Shown: one piece after another, positions 52,901-60,502 of the stretch
How positions within the stretch are numbered: the first letter of the stretch is position 1
How the letters are laid out: each line of letters starts with the position of its first letter
DNA from: BRH-c25 sp035627615
Lineage (GTDB): Bacteria; Bacillota; Clostridia; Lutisporales; Lutisporaceae
Assembly: GCA_035627615.1 (NCBI GenBank)
Contig: DASPLL010000045.1
Location: forward strand, 81,934 to 145,933
DNA length: 64,000 bases
Direction of reading: 5' to 3'
Position numbers and translations under genes: made by a program
The notes under the pieces: model-generated
Database searches by the model: none
Told to the model about the DNA's origin: nothing
What the model saw: the letters and a program-made list of their open reading frames with translations, nothing else

Positions 52901-55900
52901 TCAAGGTCGCGCCATTTTTAGGATACAAGCTGACCGTAACCGTATTGTAGCTGTCCCCTGTCTCTATGCTGCCATTGGCATCCTTCAGATGTACAACCGG
53001 CTGCTGTGCCCATACCTCCCTGCCCATCCCGCCGGTGGGCTGCGTCTGCCATACCAGCTGTGTCGCCGGCGCCTGGTGCATGTATACATCATTGCCGCCT
53101 GTTGCGTACACATTGCCCAATTTGTCCACCGCCACATCCCTTACGCTCAGGGTTCCGCTCTTGGTAATGGGGACCCACTCCGTTCCGCGGGCTCTCAATA
53201 CCTTGATTTCTCCACTGCCGATATCCGCTGCATAGACGTTGCCGGAGCTGTCTGCAGCGATACCGTAAAGAGCGCTGAATCCGCTGCCGATAGTCTTCCA
53301 CTGGCTTGTGCCGGCAGGCAGTTTTTTTATCACCTTCAGAATATCATCCGCAACATACACATTGCCGCTTCCGTCTGCAGTTATGCTGGTAGGTCTGGAA
53401 AAACCGCCTTTGTAAAGAATATCCGACCAAACGTTGTTTTTATATATCGTGATAAAAGGATTCCCTCCGTCATCTATTCCGCAGGCATATACTTCCGTAT
53501 TGCCGTTCTTTCCTGCCGCTGCATCATAAGGCCTGAAGCCCAGGCCTCCGCCGAGTACGACACCATCCTTTAATACTCTTCTGTTACCATAATCCGCCAC
53601 ATATACGGCGCCGTTGTCATCCACTGCCACTCCGCTCGGCATATTCAGCACTGCATCACCATGAGTCCAACTTCCGTTTATTTTGTATGACAGGCGGTCT
53701 TTATTCCTATCTGCCACATACACAGTGAGGTCCTTGTCAACCGCTATGCTGGTATACGAAGACAATCCGCTGAAGTAGTCGCCAATGGTCGTCCAGCCCC
53801 CCGCCCACGCCATCGGCGGCTGGGGAGGGTCAGCAGAATCTATAATATTGAAGGAACTGCTGTCTGCTACCGTGATTCCCTGCAGGCTGCAGGAAGGCAC
53901 CAGGCTGTAGCCGCTTCCGGCCTTGCTGATACTGATGTCAACGAAATGCGCAATTCCATTGACCATGGTAACGGTGGTAGTCCCTTCCAGAATTGCCCCA
54001 TTGCTGCTGTACAGGCTTAAAGTCACCGTATCGGTGCTGTCGGCAGTCACGGTATTGCCGCAGGCATCCTTCAACGCCAGCGTCGGGAAGGGTTCCAGGT
54101 CTTGTCCCGTATAGCCGTCAGCCGGCTGGGTCTGCCATACCAGTTGTGTGGCAGGAGCCTGCTTTTTTAATACTATGGCATCCCAATATTTGTCTGATCC
54201 GGTAACATATAAATTGCCCAGGCTATCTACCGCTACACCAGTTGGCTGCATAATCAAATCATAACCATATTGGTCACTGGTATCGCCCATGACCACCCAT
54301 TCATCCGCTCCGATCCTCAGCTCCTTGATCCTATTATTTGATCCATCCGCCACATATACATTGCCCAAAGCATCCACTGCGATTCCCGTCGGACCGCTAA
54401 GCCCGGTGCCTATGGGATTGGACCATGTGCTGGTACCATAAGCCAGCTTCTTGACAAAATTGTTGTAGGAGTCTGATACATATACGTCGCCGTTGCCATT
54501 CACCGCTATACCCTGGGCGCCCGAAAAACCCCCTCCGTTTGTTATCTCAGACCAGCTGCCGCCGCTCCATTTCAGAATTCTATTGTTTCCGGCCGCATAG
54601 ATATTGCCGTTCTTGTCCATATCCAGCGCCATAGGAGGAAAGTCGTACAAGGGATTGTCTACAGGCTTAAAATCAGCGAAAACCGAACCGTTTTTGATTA
54701 TCCTTCTATTTGCGTAATCAGCGATATAAATATCCGGGCTGTCCGCATTGTTTCTGCCATCCACCAGTACGTCAACCAGGCGGGAAAATACCTGCTCAGC
54801 AGGTATTGCCGGTGTTATATCATACCAGCCATAGCTGTCCATTCTTTTCAATTTTTTGTTATCTTCGTCAGTTACATATACATATCCTTTACTGTCCACC
54901 GCTATTCCTGTAACTCTGCCGAAAACTCCGGCATTACCGATTGTCGTCCACGCACCGGTCCAGGCGCCCGGCTGCCTGTAGGTAAACCGGGCGTCAGGAT
55001 TATTCTGGCTTGTGCCTCCCGGCGTCGTTACAGTCACGCTTACGGTACCGGCTATCTGAGCTGGGGCAGTGACTGTGACCGATTCATCACTGTTTACTAT
55101 AAGGTTAACTCCGGCTGTGGTACCGAATTCAACCTTTGAAGCGGCTGTCAGGTTATCCCCCGATATGGTTACTGAGGTTCCTCCCAGTCCGCTTGCCGGG
55201 CTTACGCCGGTCACAACGGGAAGGCCGGGAGTATCCATATTAAAAGGATTGCTGCTTTGTACCGCAAGCCCCGCCGACAGGCTGCAGGAAGGCGTCAGCG
55301 TATAGCCGCTGCCCACCTTGTTTACTGTCAGATTGCTGAAGGTGGCGATCCCGTTTTGAAGCTTTGCCGTTGCACCGCTCATGGTTGCCCCGCTGCCTCC
55401 GCTGAGACTTAAGGTCACAGTGTGAGTATTGTCTCCCACCTCTACATTTCCGTATGCGTCCATCAGAGCCACTGCCGGAGGCTGACTAAAAGGCCTCCCT
55501 GCAATACCATTACCCGGCCGGGTCAGCCAGACCAGTTTGGTGGCCGGAGACTGCAGCTTCCAAATCATCTTTTGTGACACATCAGTCACATATACATTGT
55601 CAAAGCCGTCTACTGCCACAGCAGTCGGCATCAGCGGCCCCTCGGGGCTTTCGCCCGCCACCGTCTTCCATTGGCCTTCCGTCCAGACCTTGAGAGTGCG
55701 ATCCTTATCACATACCACATATACATTGCCCGATTTATCCACTGCAATGCTGCCGGGTTGTTCCGGCCTATTCTCAGGTACGTCCCCTATAAGGCTCCAG
55801 CTTCCATAGCTGTACTTCAGAATCTCATCCCTGCCCCCCATGCCGGCTGCACTCTGTGACGTCACATATATGTTACCTTCATAATCGGCAGTAATATCAC

Positions 55901-56462
55901 GAATATAACGGAAACGTCCTATAACAGTCCAGATTCCATTCTGCAGCTTAATGCAGGTATTGTAATAATCACTGGTAATAAGATCAGAATTTGTAATATA
56001 AAAGTCAAGGTTGCTGTCCACAGCTATACCCTGGGAGCCAAAAATACCCCCATTGTCAATGCTTTCCCATTGGGCAGCGCCTACGGCCAGCTTTCTGAAT
56101 TTGTTCAGTCCGCCTTGATCCGCATAAAGAGTGCCGTTCTTATCCACTGTGATAATGTCGGGGGTCATGGATAGGCCCTGCTGTGTAACATTCTCCCAGG
56201 TATTGCTTCCAATAGGCAGCTTTTTTATTACTCCGGAATCGGTTACATAAACATTGCCCTGCAGGTCTGCCGCTATATCCCAAGGGGCATCAGGTTCCCC
56301 GGGAGCACCGCTGCTGACTGCCGTCCAGGCTCCGGTCCGGGTGCCGTCCGCCGCCGCAGATATGGGAAAACCCAAAACAATGGCTGCCGAAAGCAGCATG
56401 ACCAATATAAATGCAAAGTACTTTAGGGCACCCGTACGGGAACTTATAAAATAATGACTCAT
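46989..56462 (-). CDS. Giant SLH-anchored surface protein with NHL, Ig-like and chitobiase-like domains
   Basis: A 3157-residue exported protein. Signal peptide: LKYFAFILVMLLSAAIVLGF, cut near SAAADG. Three blocks of NHL-type repeats (about 44-304, 500-764, 880-1127; units like GIAVDSKGYVYVTD) alternate with Ig-like modules starting PATKLVW/PATQLVW. An IPT/TIG domain lies at about 409-490. Seven Big_1-like and five alternating related domains span about 1241-2467 as a 600-bp DNA repeat. Two chitobiase-C-like modules lie at about 2580-2740, then a Pro/Thr linker, and three SLH domains at 2977-3157 that anchor it to the wall. The ATG at 56462 has GGGGTGG; a frame 58 codons longer lacks one. The receiver-BTAD regulator lies directly upstream. 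Likely adhesin or scaffold. Confidence 0.9.
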   Translation of the reverse strand: MSHYFISSRTGALKYFAFILVMLLSAAIVLGFPISAAADGTRTGAWTAVSSGAPGEPDAPWDIAADLQGNVYVTDSGVIKKLPIGSNTWENVTQQGLSMTPDIITVDKNGTLYADQGGLNKFRKLAVGAAQWESIDNGGIFGSQGIAVDSNLDFYITNSDLITSDYYNTCIKLQNGIWTVIGRFRYIRDITADYEGNIYVTSQSAAGMGGRDEILKYSYGSWSLIGDVPENRPEQPGSIAVDKSGNVYVVCDKDRTLKVWTEGQWKTVAGESPEGPLMPTAVAVDGFDNVYVTDVSQKMIWKLQSPATKLVWLTRPGNGIAGRPFSQPPAVALMDAYGNVEVGDNTHTVTLSLSGGSGATMSGATAKLQNGIATFSNLTVNKVGSGYTLTPSCSLSAGLAVQSSNPFNMDTPGLPVVTGVSPASGLGGTSVTISGDNLTAASKVEFGTTAGVNLIVNSDESVTVTAPAQIAGTVSVTVTTPGGTSQNNPDARFTYRQPGAWTGAWTTIGNAGVFGRVTGIAVDSKGYVYVTDEDNKKLKRMDSYGWYDITPAIPAEQVFSRLVDVLVDGRNNADSPDIYIADYANRRIIKNGSVFADFKPVDNPLYDFPPMALDMDKNGNIYAAGNNRILKWSGGSWSEITNGGGFSGAQGIAVNGNGDVYVSDSYNNFVKKLAYGTSTWSNPIGTGLSGPTGIAVDALGNVYVADGSNNRIKELRIGADEWVVMGDTSDQYGYDLIMQPTGVAVDSLGNLYVTGSDKYWDAIVLKKQAPATQLVWQTQPADGYTGQDLEPFPTLALKDACGNTVTADSTDTVTLSLYSSNGAILEGTTTVTMVNGIAHFVDISISKAGSGYSLVPSCSLQGITVADSSSFNIIDSADPPQPPMAWAGGWTTIGDYFSGLSSYTSIAVDKDLTVYVADRNKDRLSYKINGSWTHGDAVLNMPSGVAVDDNGAVYVADYGNRRVLKDGVVLGGGLGFRPYDAAAGKNGNTEVYACGIDDGGNPFITIYKNNVWSDILYKGGFSRPTSITADGSGNVYVADDILKVIKKLPAGTSQWKTIGSGFSALYGIAADSSGNVYAADIGSGEIKVLRARGTEWVPITKSGTLSVRDVAVDKLGNVYATGGNDVYMHQAPATQLVWQTQPTGGMGREVWAQQPVVHLKDANGSIETGDSYNTVTVSLYPKNGATLNGTSDEVTVTLNNGAAAFSNLLVDKAGTYTLKLSSSLQGITCPQSGPFNITVGPVDGAVSEITANKTTVTADGTDSSTITVTLKDARGNLISGKTVELSKESGGTKLPLASATTDADGIAYFTVKNTKAEQVTYTATDTTDDLPILNNVKVSFVAGAINAAESTVEADKSVVTADDTDSAAITVTLKDANGNLISGKVVELSKEIGGTKLPLANATTDEGGIAYFNVKNTKAETVTYTVEAESVQLAGIQVTFKAGTAEKLIVSTPGTQTAGVPFDLTVTVQDYYGNIVKDYTRTVSFSTNNGNSPGNMAPVLPQNYSFTEADAGVHSFSSGVTLYNAAISAITATDTANGSVTGTTGAIAVEAGMFNAVQSTTTADVTTVTANGSDSSTITVAVKDAYGNPVSGRTVTLDKAGGSSVITTVQGVSQMDGTAVFTVKNTKAEKVTYTAKEDETVLGEAIEIDFVPGPAETLAISTIGTQTAGIPFSITVTAKDHHENTVTGFTGTVQLTSTDTAAVLPGSHTYAAADKGIYEFKGLILKTAGVQTVTAADETSGSVTGNTGNITVNAGSDYSGQSTAAADKSIVTADGEDSATITVTLKDDYGNLVGGKAVTLEEDGESSVVEAVYGTTRIDGTAVFIVTDTLAEHVTCTAKVNGAPAGEAIEIDFIPGPAETLVMSPVGSQTAGIPFDVTVTVKDHYGNTVTDYIGTVQLTGTDTAAVLPGSHTFTAGDGGVYEFKGITLKTSGIWIVTAVDTKNGSVTGTTGNITVAAGDVDAVRSEAAADNTVVIADGTAISTITVTIKDACGNVISGKAVTLDKDGGSSVVTTVHGISQADGTAVFTVKNTIAEKVTYTAKVHASAVGESIEIHFIPGPAETLAVNASGTQTAGTAFDMTVNVKDHCGNIADGYTGTVQLTSTDTAAVLPGSHTFTADDKGIYEFKGLILKTAGVQTVRASDIANGSITGNTGNITVKAGTDYAGKSTVVTDKSIVTADGKDSAAITVTLRDACGNPVSDKIITLEEDRGSSVVEAVYSTTRSDGTALFIATDTVAEVVAYSAKADGKTVNQTAVINFVPGEAETIIISSAGTQQAGIPFSLTVTVRDNCGNTVTGYTGTVKLTSTDTAAILPGSHTFTAADKGVYRFDGITLKTAGIQSITAVDTVKAFLSGTMGNITVEKGSAYEGQSTVAVNKTVVTANGTDSATITVTLRDAFGNPINGKKVTLKQGNGSSVIKTISGNSDIYGNAVFAVTSTKAENVTYTVAVNGKDMPSKTVSVSFIPGMAIKLVWKTQPGGGAVGQVWPQQPTLALMDAHDNIVKDNNSAIVAVALKNSNGAILEGTTEVTLKNGEAVFNNLGVDKRGSYTLAPAINLGGIALTDSNYFRISLIPAPNIEPGAGIYLNSVEVRIEYEPEYEAYYSLDGSNPTQDSVLYTGAFTVFSNCTVTAAVYDSVYGEWSPSSAAEFIIQLPAPTADPKGGSTVENNSTVKLSCAIKGVATHYTTDGSIPAVSSTSGNTVKITGAGGSAVTLKAYAVKAGYKDSEVAEFKYTIKHSPVDNDENDKTKPPASIPKTDNTPASPTTTISGGSISVAAPKLDGNTGKATTTVSSSTLTSAFNGAQTGADGVKTVELNISGVQGATAYEPTLPAGWLSAGAAGTAIKINTAIAAVTVPGNMLTAANAAGAQNVSLTIAAVDKTGLTADIQAQIGNRPVIELNLNIDSKRVSWSNETAPVTVSIPYTPTAEELQNPEHITVWYIDGSGNATAVPSGRYDPAVGTVTFNTTHFSKYAVVYVEKTFSDLGSHAWAKKQIEVLASKGVIINSGATFSPGTGITRADYLMMLVRALGLSADFTGNFDDIKYSDYYYRELGTARQLGITTGIGNNRFNPAAAISRQDMMVLTERALRSLKKISKAGSMADLEKFTDKDSIAAYAKGSMAALAKEGLIEGGGSNINPLAETTRAEAAVFVYRIYNIR
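49060..51800 (-). repeat. About 605-bp higher-order tandem repeat inside the giant gene
   Basis: Alternating domain pairs (one Big_1-like unit starting ...STVTADxxxVTADG, one unit starting GTQTAGIPF) recur about every 605 bases, with boundaries near 51800, 51190, 50585, 49975 and 49365. Copies are diverged but share long identical words such as the codons for DTAAVLPGSHT. This is unequal-crossover-prone DNA. Confidence 0.85.
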
Positions 56463-56495
56463 AATAACCACCCCATTTATAATTTGTTTTATTCC

Positions 56496-56522
56496 TGAAG
56501 CTTCTTTAATGTGACCTGTATA
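56496..56522. repeat. 27-bp element upstream of the giant gene (also at 57832-57858)
   Basis: TGAAGCTTCTTTA, three variable bases, then ACCTGTATA in the plus-strand reading, matching 57832-57858 at 24 of 27 positions. It lies 33 bases before the giant gene start. The regulator gene in between has the other copy upstream, so it may be the regulator's binding site. Confidence 0.68.
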
Positions 56523-56534
56523 TGTTCTGCAAAT

Positions 56535-56583
56535 AACACGCATCAATATCGTCCGGTCCCCAACCGTAAGAAGTGCCGCAGCC
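56535..56583. repeat. 49-bp direct repeat flanking the giant gene, right copy
   Basis: Partner of 46889-46937 (42 of 49 identical). It lies between the regulator stop and the giant gene start and contains CCGGTCCCCAACCG. Confidence 0.7.
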
Positions 56584-56607
56584 TTTCCTATAGCTCTGAT
56601 ATATTCT

Positions 56608-57696
56608 CTATTCCACCAGTGCTCTGAAAGCCTCATCCGGCTCCTGCCCCAGCTTCTTCCTGAGTCCCTTCCTGTAAATATTATAATATCTTAAGGCGGA
56701 AATGCGGTCATCACAAAGCAGCAGGGCTTCAATCAGCCTGTAATTCATTTCCTTGTGCAGCGGTTCATGAGTGAGTCCCGCTTTCATCCAGGCTATGCTC
56801 TTTTCATGCCTGCCGGCTGCTTTGAAATAGCCTGCCATACCGAGGAGCAGTCTGATGTATTGGTCCTTCAGCATTTGCCTGTTTCTCTCAGCCCATACGA
56901 ATTCCTTGGCTGAAAGGTAATCACCTTTGTATAAGCCTGCCGCCTCTTCAAATTCACTGATATTCGCATCATTTATACTTACCGCAAATGATGTTACTGC
57001 ATAAAAGCTGTAGTAATCGCAGCTGAACCCGCTTGTATCGATCCTGTAGCTTCCCTTGTCGTATTGTATGGGAATATTTATATCACATTGCAGCAGAGCT
57101 TTTTTTACATAATGCAGTGTGGTATTGAAAAGGTTAAGCGCTCTGTCCTCCCGGTGCTGCTCCCAAAGACAGTCAATGATCCTGCTTCTGCTGATATAAT
57201 CACCCCTTTGATCAACCAGAAAAGCGAATAGCTCCTCTGCTTTTTCAGTCCGGAATTTGACTTCATTTGTACCATCTGTTGTCCTGAATCTGCCGAGGCA
57301 CTGTACCAGCGCCTTTGCAGGCTGTATTGGAATGTCCCTTTCTTTTACGATCCTGTCAAGAGTTTCCTTCAGCCTGACGGCCGTCACGGGCTTCATCAGA
57401 AAATCCAGAGCATTGATACGGAAAGCTTCAACAGCATATTCATTGTATGCCGTAACAAAAACTATGGCAATACTGTCCTGAAGTCTGGTTATGCGGCTTG
57501 AAAGCTCAATACCATCCATATCAGGCATTTTTATATCCAGAAATACTGCGTCTACCGGATTATCCTTCAGGAATTCAAGTGCAGCCAATGGTTCAGTGAA
57601 CTTTTTCTTCACGTCTGCCATACCGCTGTCGGTAAGAAGTCTTTCCAGCTTATCCACTGAAGGCTGCTCGTCATCCAGTATCATTGCCCTGATCAA
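56608..57696 (-). CDS. Receiver-BTAD (SARP-like) response regulator
   Basis: A 362-residue regulator. An N-terminal receiver domain has DDEQPS, the phospho-accepting Asp in AVFLDIKMPDMDG and Lys in FLMKPVTAVRLKE. A winged helix of the OmpR/SARP type follows (about 140-225, KAEELFAFLVDQRGDYISRS, then NTTLHYVKKALL). The C-terminal helical BTAD repeat region (about 235-362) includes AAGLYKGDYLSAKEFVWAER and AGRHEKSIAWMKAGLTHEPL. No kinase is adjacent. It lies directly upstream of the giant surface gene, with a shared 27-bp element before both, which suggests it controls that gene and itself. Confidence 0.88.
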   Translation of the reverse strand: MIRAMILDDEQPSVDKLERLLTDSGMADVKKKFTEPLAALEFLKDNPVDAVFLDIKMPDMDGIELSSRITRLQDSIAIVFVTAYNEYAVEAFRINALDFLMKPVTAVRLKETLDRIVKERDIPIQPAKALVQCLGRFRTTDGTNEVKFRTEKAEELFAFLVDQRGDYISRSRIIDCLWEQHREDRALNLFNTTLHYVKKALLQCDINIPIQYDKGSYRIDTSGFSCDYYSFYAVTSFAVSINDANISEFEEAAGLYKGDYLSAKEFVWAERNRQMLKDQYIRLLLGMAGYFKAAGRHEKSIAWMKAGLTHEPLHKEMNYRLIEALLLCDDRISALRYYNIYRKGLRKKLGQEPDEAFRALVE

Positions 57697-57831
57697 TTCA
57701 TCTCACCCCCGGATAGAGAAGATTGTGACCAATAACACCATGTCTATTTTTATATTACTGCTTTTCACTTAACCACGACTTAACAGGTTATATAAGTATA
57801 AATATTAATAATCCTTGCCATACATAGGCTT

Positions 57832-57858
57832 TGAAGCTTCTTTAGTGCAACCTGTATA
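57832..57858. repeat. 27-bp element upstream of the receiver-BTAD gene
   Basis: Second copy of the element at 56496-56522, lying 136 bases before the regulator start and 66 bases before the divergent ModE-like gene. An additional ACAGGTTATATAA word lies nearby at about 57783-57796. Confidence 0.68.
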
Positions 57859-57923
57859 GAATTAAAAAAAGTATTGTTATATAATTAATTCAAAGTGTAA
57901 TGGACAGTAAAGGGGTGATGTTG

Positions 57924-58265
57924 ATGTACCGGCTGAAATACAAGCTCTGGATCGATAAGGATGGTAAAGCCTTTGGTAAGGGTCCTCTCGTGCTGCTTTT
58001 GGGGGTCAGGGATAAAGGCTCCCTGTCGGAAGCCGCCAGAAGCATGAATATGTCATACAATAAGGCCTATAACCTCATAAAGACTGTTGAAGAAAAGCTT
58101 GGGTTCAAGCTGATTGCAAGCAAAACCGGAGGTTCAAAGGGTGGAGGCTCTGAGCTGACAGAAGAAGCGGAAAGGCTTATCGGTATTTACCAGGCTTTCT
58201 ATGAAGAATGTGAAAAAACCCTTGATGAAATATTCCAAAGGCATTTTGGAAATATTCAATTGTAG
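57924..58265 (+). CDS. ModE-like winged-helix molybdate regulator (DNA-binding domain only)
   Basis: A 113-residue protein of the ModE N-terminal type: YKLWIDKDGKAFGKGPLVLL, LLGVRDKGSLSEAARSMNMS and YNKAYNLIKTVEEKLGFKLI. The wing has KTGGSKGGGSELTEEAERL. The C-terminal TOBE (molybdate-binding) domains of E. coli ModE are absent, so ligand sensing must differ. The ATG at 57924 has AGGGGTG at proper spacing. The gene directly precedes modABC, and a ModE-type operator lies between them. Confidence 0.88.
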   Translation: MYRLKYKLWIDKDGKAFGKGPLVLLLGVRDKGSLSEAARSMNMSYNKAYNLIKTVEEKLGFKLIASKTGGSKGGGSELTEEAERLIGIYQAFYEECEKTLDEIFQRHFGNIQL

Positions 58266-58284
58266 ATACTTCAGATATATACTA

Positions 58285-58328
58285 TTTACATATTTTTCTG
58301 CATTCGTTATACTATTATTAGTATAACG
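58285..58328 (+). promoter_or_regulatory. modABC promoter with ModE-type operator
   Basis: TTTACA (58285-58290) and TATACT (58308-58313) are 17 bases apart. The -10 box lies inside a perfect inverted repeat, CGTTATACT-N6-AGTATAACG (58305-58328), with the same CGTTAT...ATAACG layout as the E. coli modA operator. Repression of modABC by the upstream ModE-like protein when molybdate is plentiful is the natural reading. Confidence 0.85.
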
Positions 58329-58357
58329 GACGGGAAATATATGGAAGGTGGTAGAAA

Positions 58358-59134
58358 ATGAAAAGAGCTTTTTCAATTATAGTTTTGTTTTTATCAATAT
58401 TGTTTTTGTCCGGATGCACACAGAATATAAAGGATACCGGTTCCAAAGATATAACTGTGTGTGCGGCAGCAAGCCTGAGGGAAGCCCTTGAGGAGCTGAA
58501 GCCGGGCTTCGAACAAAGCCGTAACATCAAACTCTCCTTTAATTTTGCTTCTTCCGGCACACTCCAGAAGCAGATCGAGGAGGGCGCCCCGGCCGACCTG
58601 TTCATTTCAGCAGGCAGGAAGCAGATGGATGCTTTGGAGGACAAAGGCCTGATCGATAAAGCAGGCAGGAGGGATCTGCTGAAAAACAGGCTTGTACTTG
58701 TTGCAGCAAAGGAATATAAGGACATAATAAAAACAGCGGCTGAGCTTATAAGTCCGGATGCAAAAATAAGCATCGGCGAGCCTGAGACCGTTCCCGCAGG
58801 ACAATATGCAAAGGAAAGCCTTACCAACCTCTCCTTATGGGACAAATTGAGCGGAAAACTGGTGTTTGCCAAGGATGTTAAACAGGTTCTGGCATATGTG
58901 GAAAGCGGCGAGGCGGCTGCAGGTATTGTATATGCCTCAGATGCCACTGTACTAAAGGACAGCTGTGCCGTGCAGACCTTTGAGGAAAGCACCCACAGCC
59001 CTATAGTGTATCCTGCCGCCGTTGTTTCGGCAAGCAGGGACAAAGCCTCTGCCGAAAGCTTTTTTGACTATCTGATGTCGGATGAAGCACAGCAGGTGTT
59101 TGGCAAGTACGGCTTTACCGCAATTTCAAGGTAG
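58358..59134 (+). CDS. modA: Molybdate ABC transporter substrate-binding lipoprotein
   Basis: A 258-residue lipoprotein with a hydrophobic leader and lipobox LSGC at about residues 19-22. The mature part has TVCAAASLREALEELKPGFE, FNFASSGTLQKQIEEGAPAD and PVVYPAAVVSAS-like end sequence, typical of ModA. It binds molybdate or tungstate outside the membrane for ModB/ModC. An AGGTGG site precedes the ATG, about 30 bases after the ModE-type operator. Confidence 0.93.
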   Translation: MKRAFSIIVLFLSILFLSGCTQNIKDTGSKDITVCAAASLREALEELKPGFEQSRNIKLSFNFASSGTLQKQIEEGAPADLFISAGRKQMDALEDKGLIDKAGRRDLLKNRLVLVAAKEYKDIIKTAAELISPDAKISIGEPETVPAGQYAKESLTNLSLWDKLSGKLVFAKDVKQVLAYVESGEAAAGIVYASDATVLKDSCAVQTFEESTHSPIVYPAAVVSASRDKASAESFFDYLMSDEAQQVFGKYGFTAISR

Positions 59135-59143
59135 GTATGTAAA

Positions 59144-59806
59144 ATGATAATGGAGCCTATTCTAATATCCATAAAGGTTGCTCTTACAGCCACACTTTTT
59201 TCGTTAATAACCGGGGTATTGCTGGCAAGGCTATTTACCAAATACAGCTTTAAGGGCAAGGATCTGCTTGAAGTACTGATAATACTTCCCATGGTACTCC
59301 CCCCTTCAATTACCGGTTACGGTCTGCTCATACTTATGGGCAGGAGGGGTCTGCCGGGCAGATTACTGTATGATGCTTTCGGGGTCAGCCTGGTGTTTAC
59401 CTGGGCTGCAGCTGCATTAGCCGCAGCTGTTGTGTCACTGCCCTTAATGTATCAAAGCTGCAAATCCGCATTCCTGAATGTAAATCATTTATATGAGAAT
59501 GCCGCCAGGACACTTGGTGCAAGTGAAAAAAGAGTGTTCCGGAAAGTGACTTTACCCCTCGCCCTTCCCGGAATAATCAGCGGCATTGTATTAGCCTTCT
59601 CCAGGGCTCTGGGTGAATTCGGCGCAACACTCATGGTAGCCGGGAATATACCCGGAAAGACAGGTACCATACCCCTTGCGATTTATTTTGCCGTGGAAAG
59701 CGGCGATACCAGGACAGCCAATATTCTCATGATCATCGTTCTGTTTTTCAGCTTCTCAATGATATACAGCCTGAATATGTGGCTTAAGAGCAAACATTAT
59801 GAATAA
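59144..59806 (+). CDS. modB: Molybdate ABC transporter permease
   Basis: A 220-residue membrane protein with five to six hydrophobic segments. The LPMVLPPSITGYGLLILMGR segment and the ABC-binding EAA loop YENAARTLGASEKRVFRKVT are both visible, followed by LPGIISGIVLAFSRALGEFG. The length is typical of ModB. It starts 9 bases after modA and is followed by modC. Confidence 0.92.
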   Translation: MIMEPILISIKVALTATLFSLITGVLLARLFTKYSFKGKDLLEVLIILPMVLPPSITGYGLLILMGRRGLPGRLLYDAFGVSLVFTWAAAALAAAVVSLPLMYQSCKSAFLNVNHLYENAARTLGASEKRVFRKVTLPLALPGIISGIVLAFSRALGEFGATLMVAGNIPGKTGTIPLAIYFAVESGDTRTANILMIIVLFFSFSMIYSLNMWLKSKHYE

Positions 59807-59820
59807 GACAGGTGAATAGC

Positions 59821-60480
59821 ATGATTTCTGTTGATATATATAAAAAACTCAAATACTTTAATCTGGATATAAGCTTCAGGCTCAATAATGAAGTCCTTGT
59901 GATCCAGGGCCCGTCAGGCTCCGGAAAAACCACCGTACTAGACTGCATATGCGGGATAAGGGAACCTGACAGCGGCACCATCATAATAAACGGCAATACG
60001 GTTTTTTCTTCTGCTGAAAAGCTCAATACTCCCATCAGCAGCAGGAATATAGGGTATGTATTTCAGGACTATGCCCTGTTTCCGCATATGACGGTAAAAA
60101 ATAACATACTTTTCGGAATGAGAAGTAAAGGAATAAAGGACACCGCTTACTGTGAAAGGTTGATGGACACCTTTAAGATCAAGCACCTGGAACACAGGCA
60201 CCCCTCACAGATATCCGGAGGAGAAAAGCAAAGAGGCGCCCTTGCAAGAGCACTGTCGGTCAAACCTGAACTGCTGCTTATGGATGAGCCTTTTTCCGCA
60301 TTGGACAGTGATACGCGGCAAGGCATGTACAGCGAGTTTTTGGAGTTTAAAAGAACCTGGAACATAAGTATACTTCTGATAACGCACAGTGATGAGGAAG
60401 CAAAACTGCTTGGGGACAGAGTAATCAAGCTCCGGGAAGGACATGAGGCCGGCGATACCATTTACCGCCGGCCTCAATAA
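59821..60480 (+). CDS. modC: Molybdate ABC transporter ATPase, short form without TOBE domain
   Basis: A 219-residue ABC ATPase with Walker A GPSGSGKTT, Q-loop VFQDYALFPH, signature ISGGEKQRGALARAL and Walker B LLLMDEPFSALD. The ATG at 59821 has ACAGGTG six bases upstream. Classical ModC has about 350 residues with a C-terminal molybdate-binding TOBE domain; this one stops right after the ATPase fold. The last codons lie in a perfect 10-bp hairpin (60445-60475). Confidence 0.9.
   Translation: MISVDIYKKLKYFNLDISFRLNNEVLVIQGPSGSGKTTVLDCICGIREPDSGTIIINGNTVFSSAEKLNTPISSRNIGYVFQDYALFPHMTVKNNILFGMRSKGIKDTAYCERLMDTFKIKHLEHRHPSQISGGEKQRGALARALSVKPELLLMDEPFSALDSDTRQGMYSEFLEFKRTWNISILLITHSDEEAKLLGDRVIKLREGHEAGDTIYRRPQ
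60445..60475. repeat. Inverted repeat across the end of modC
   Basis: GAGGCCGGCG and CGCCGGCCTC pair perfectly around 11 bases, within the last codons of modC. No T-run follows; it may be a 3'-end structure. Confidence 0.6.
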
Positions 60481-60502
60481 AGGGGATATAATTTATGATG
60501 TA

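Noticed and set aside
56535..56607. In-frame readthrough tail of the receiver-BTAD regulator
   Set aside because: The frame continues after the TAG, but the regulator already ends at the normal family length and the tail matches a repeat elsewhere.
56463..56636. Longer start for the giant surface protein (58 extra codons)
   Set aside because: The extra residues are not signal-like, overlap the regulator gene end and lack a ribosome-binding site; the ATG at 56462 has GGGGTGG and a proper signal peptide.
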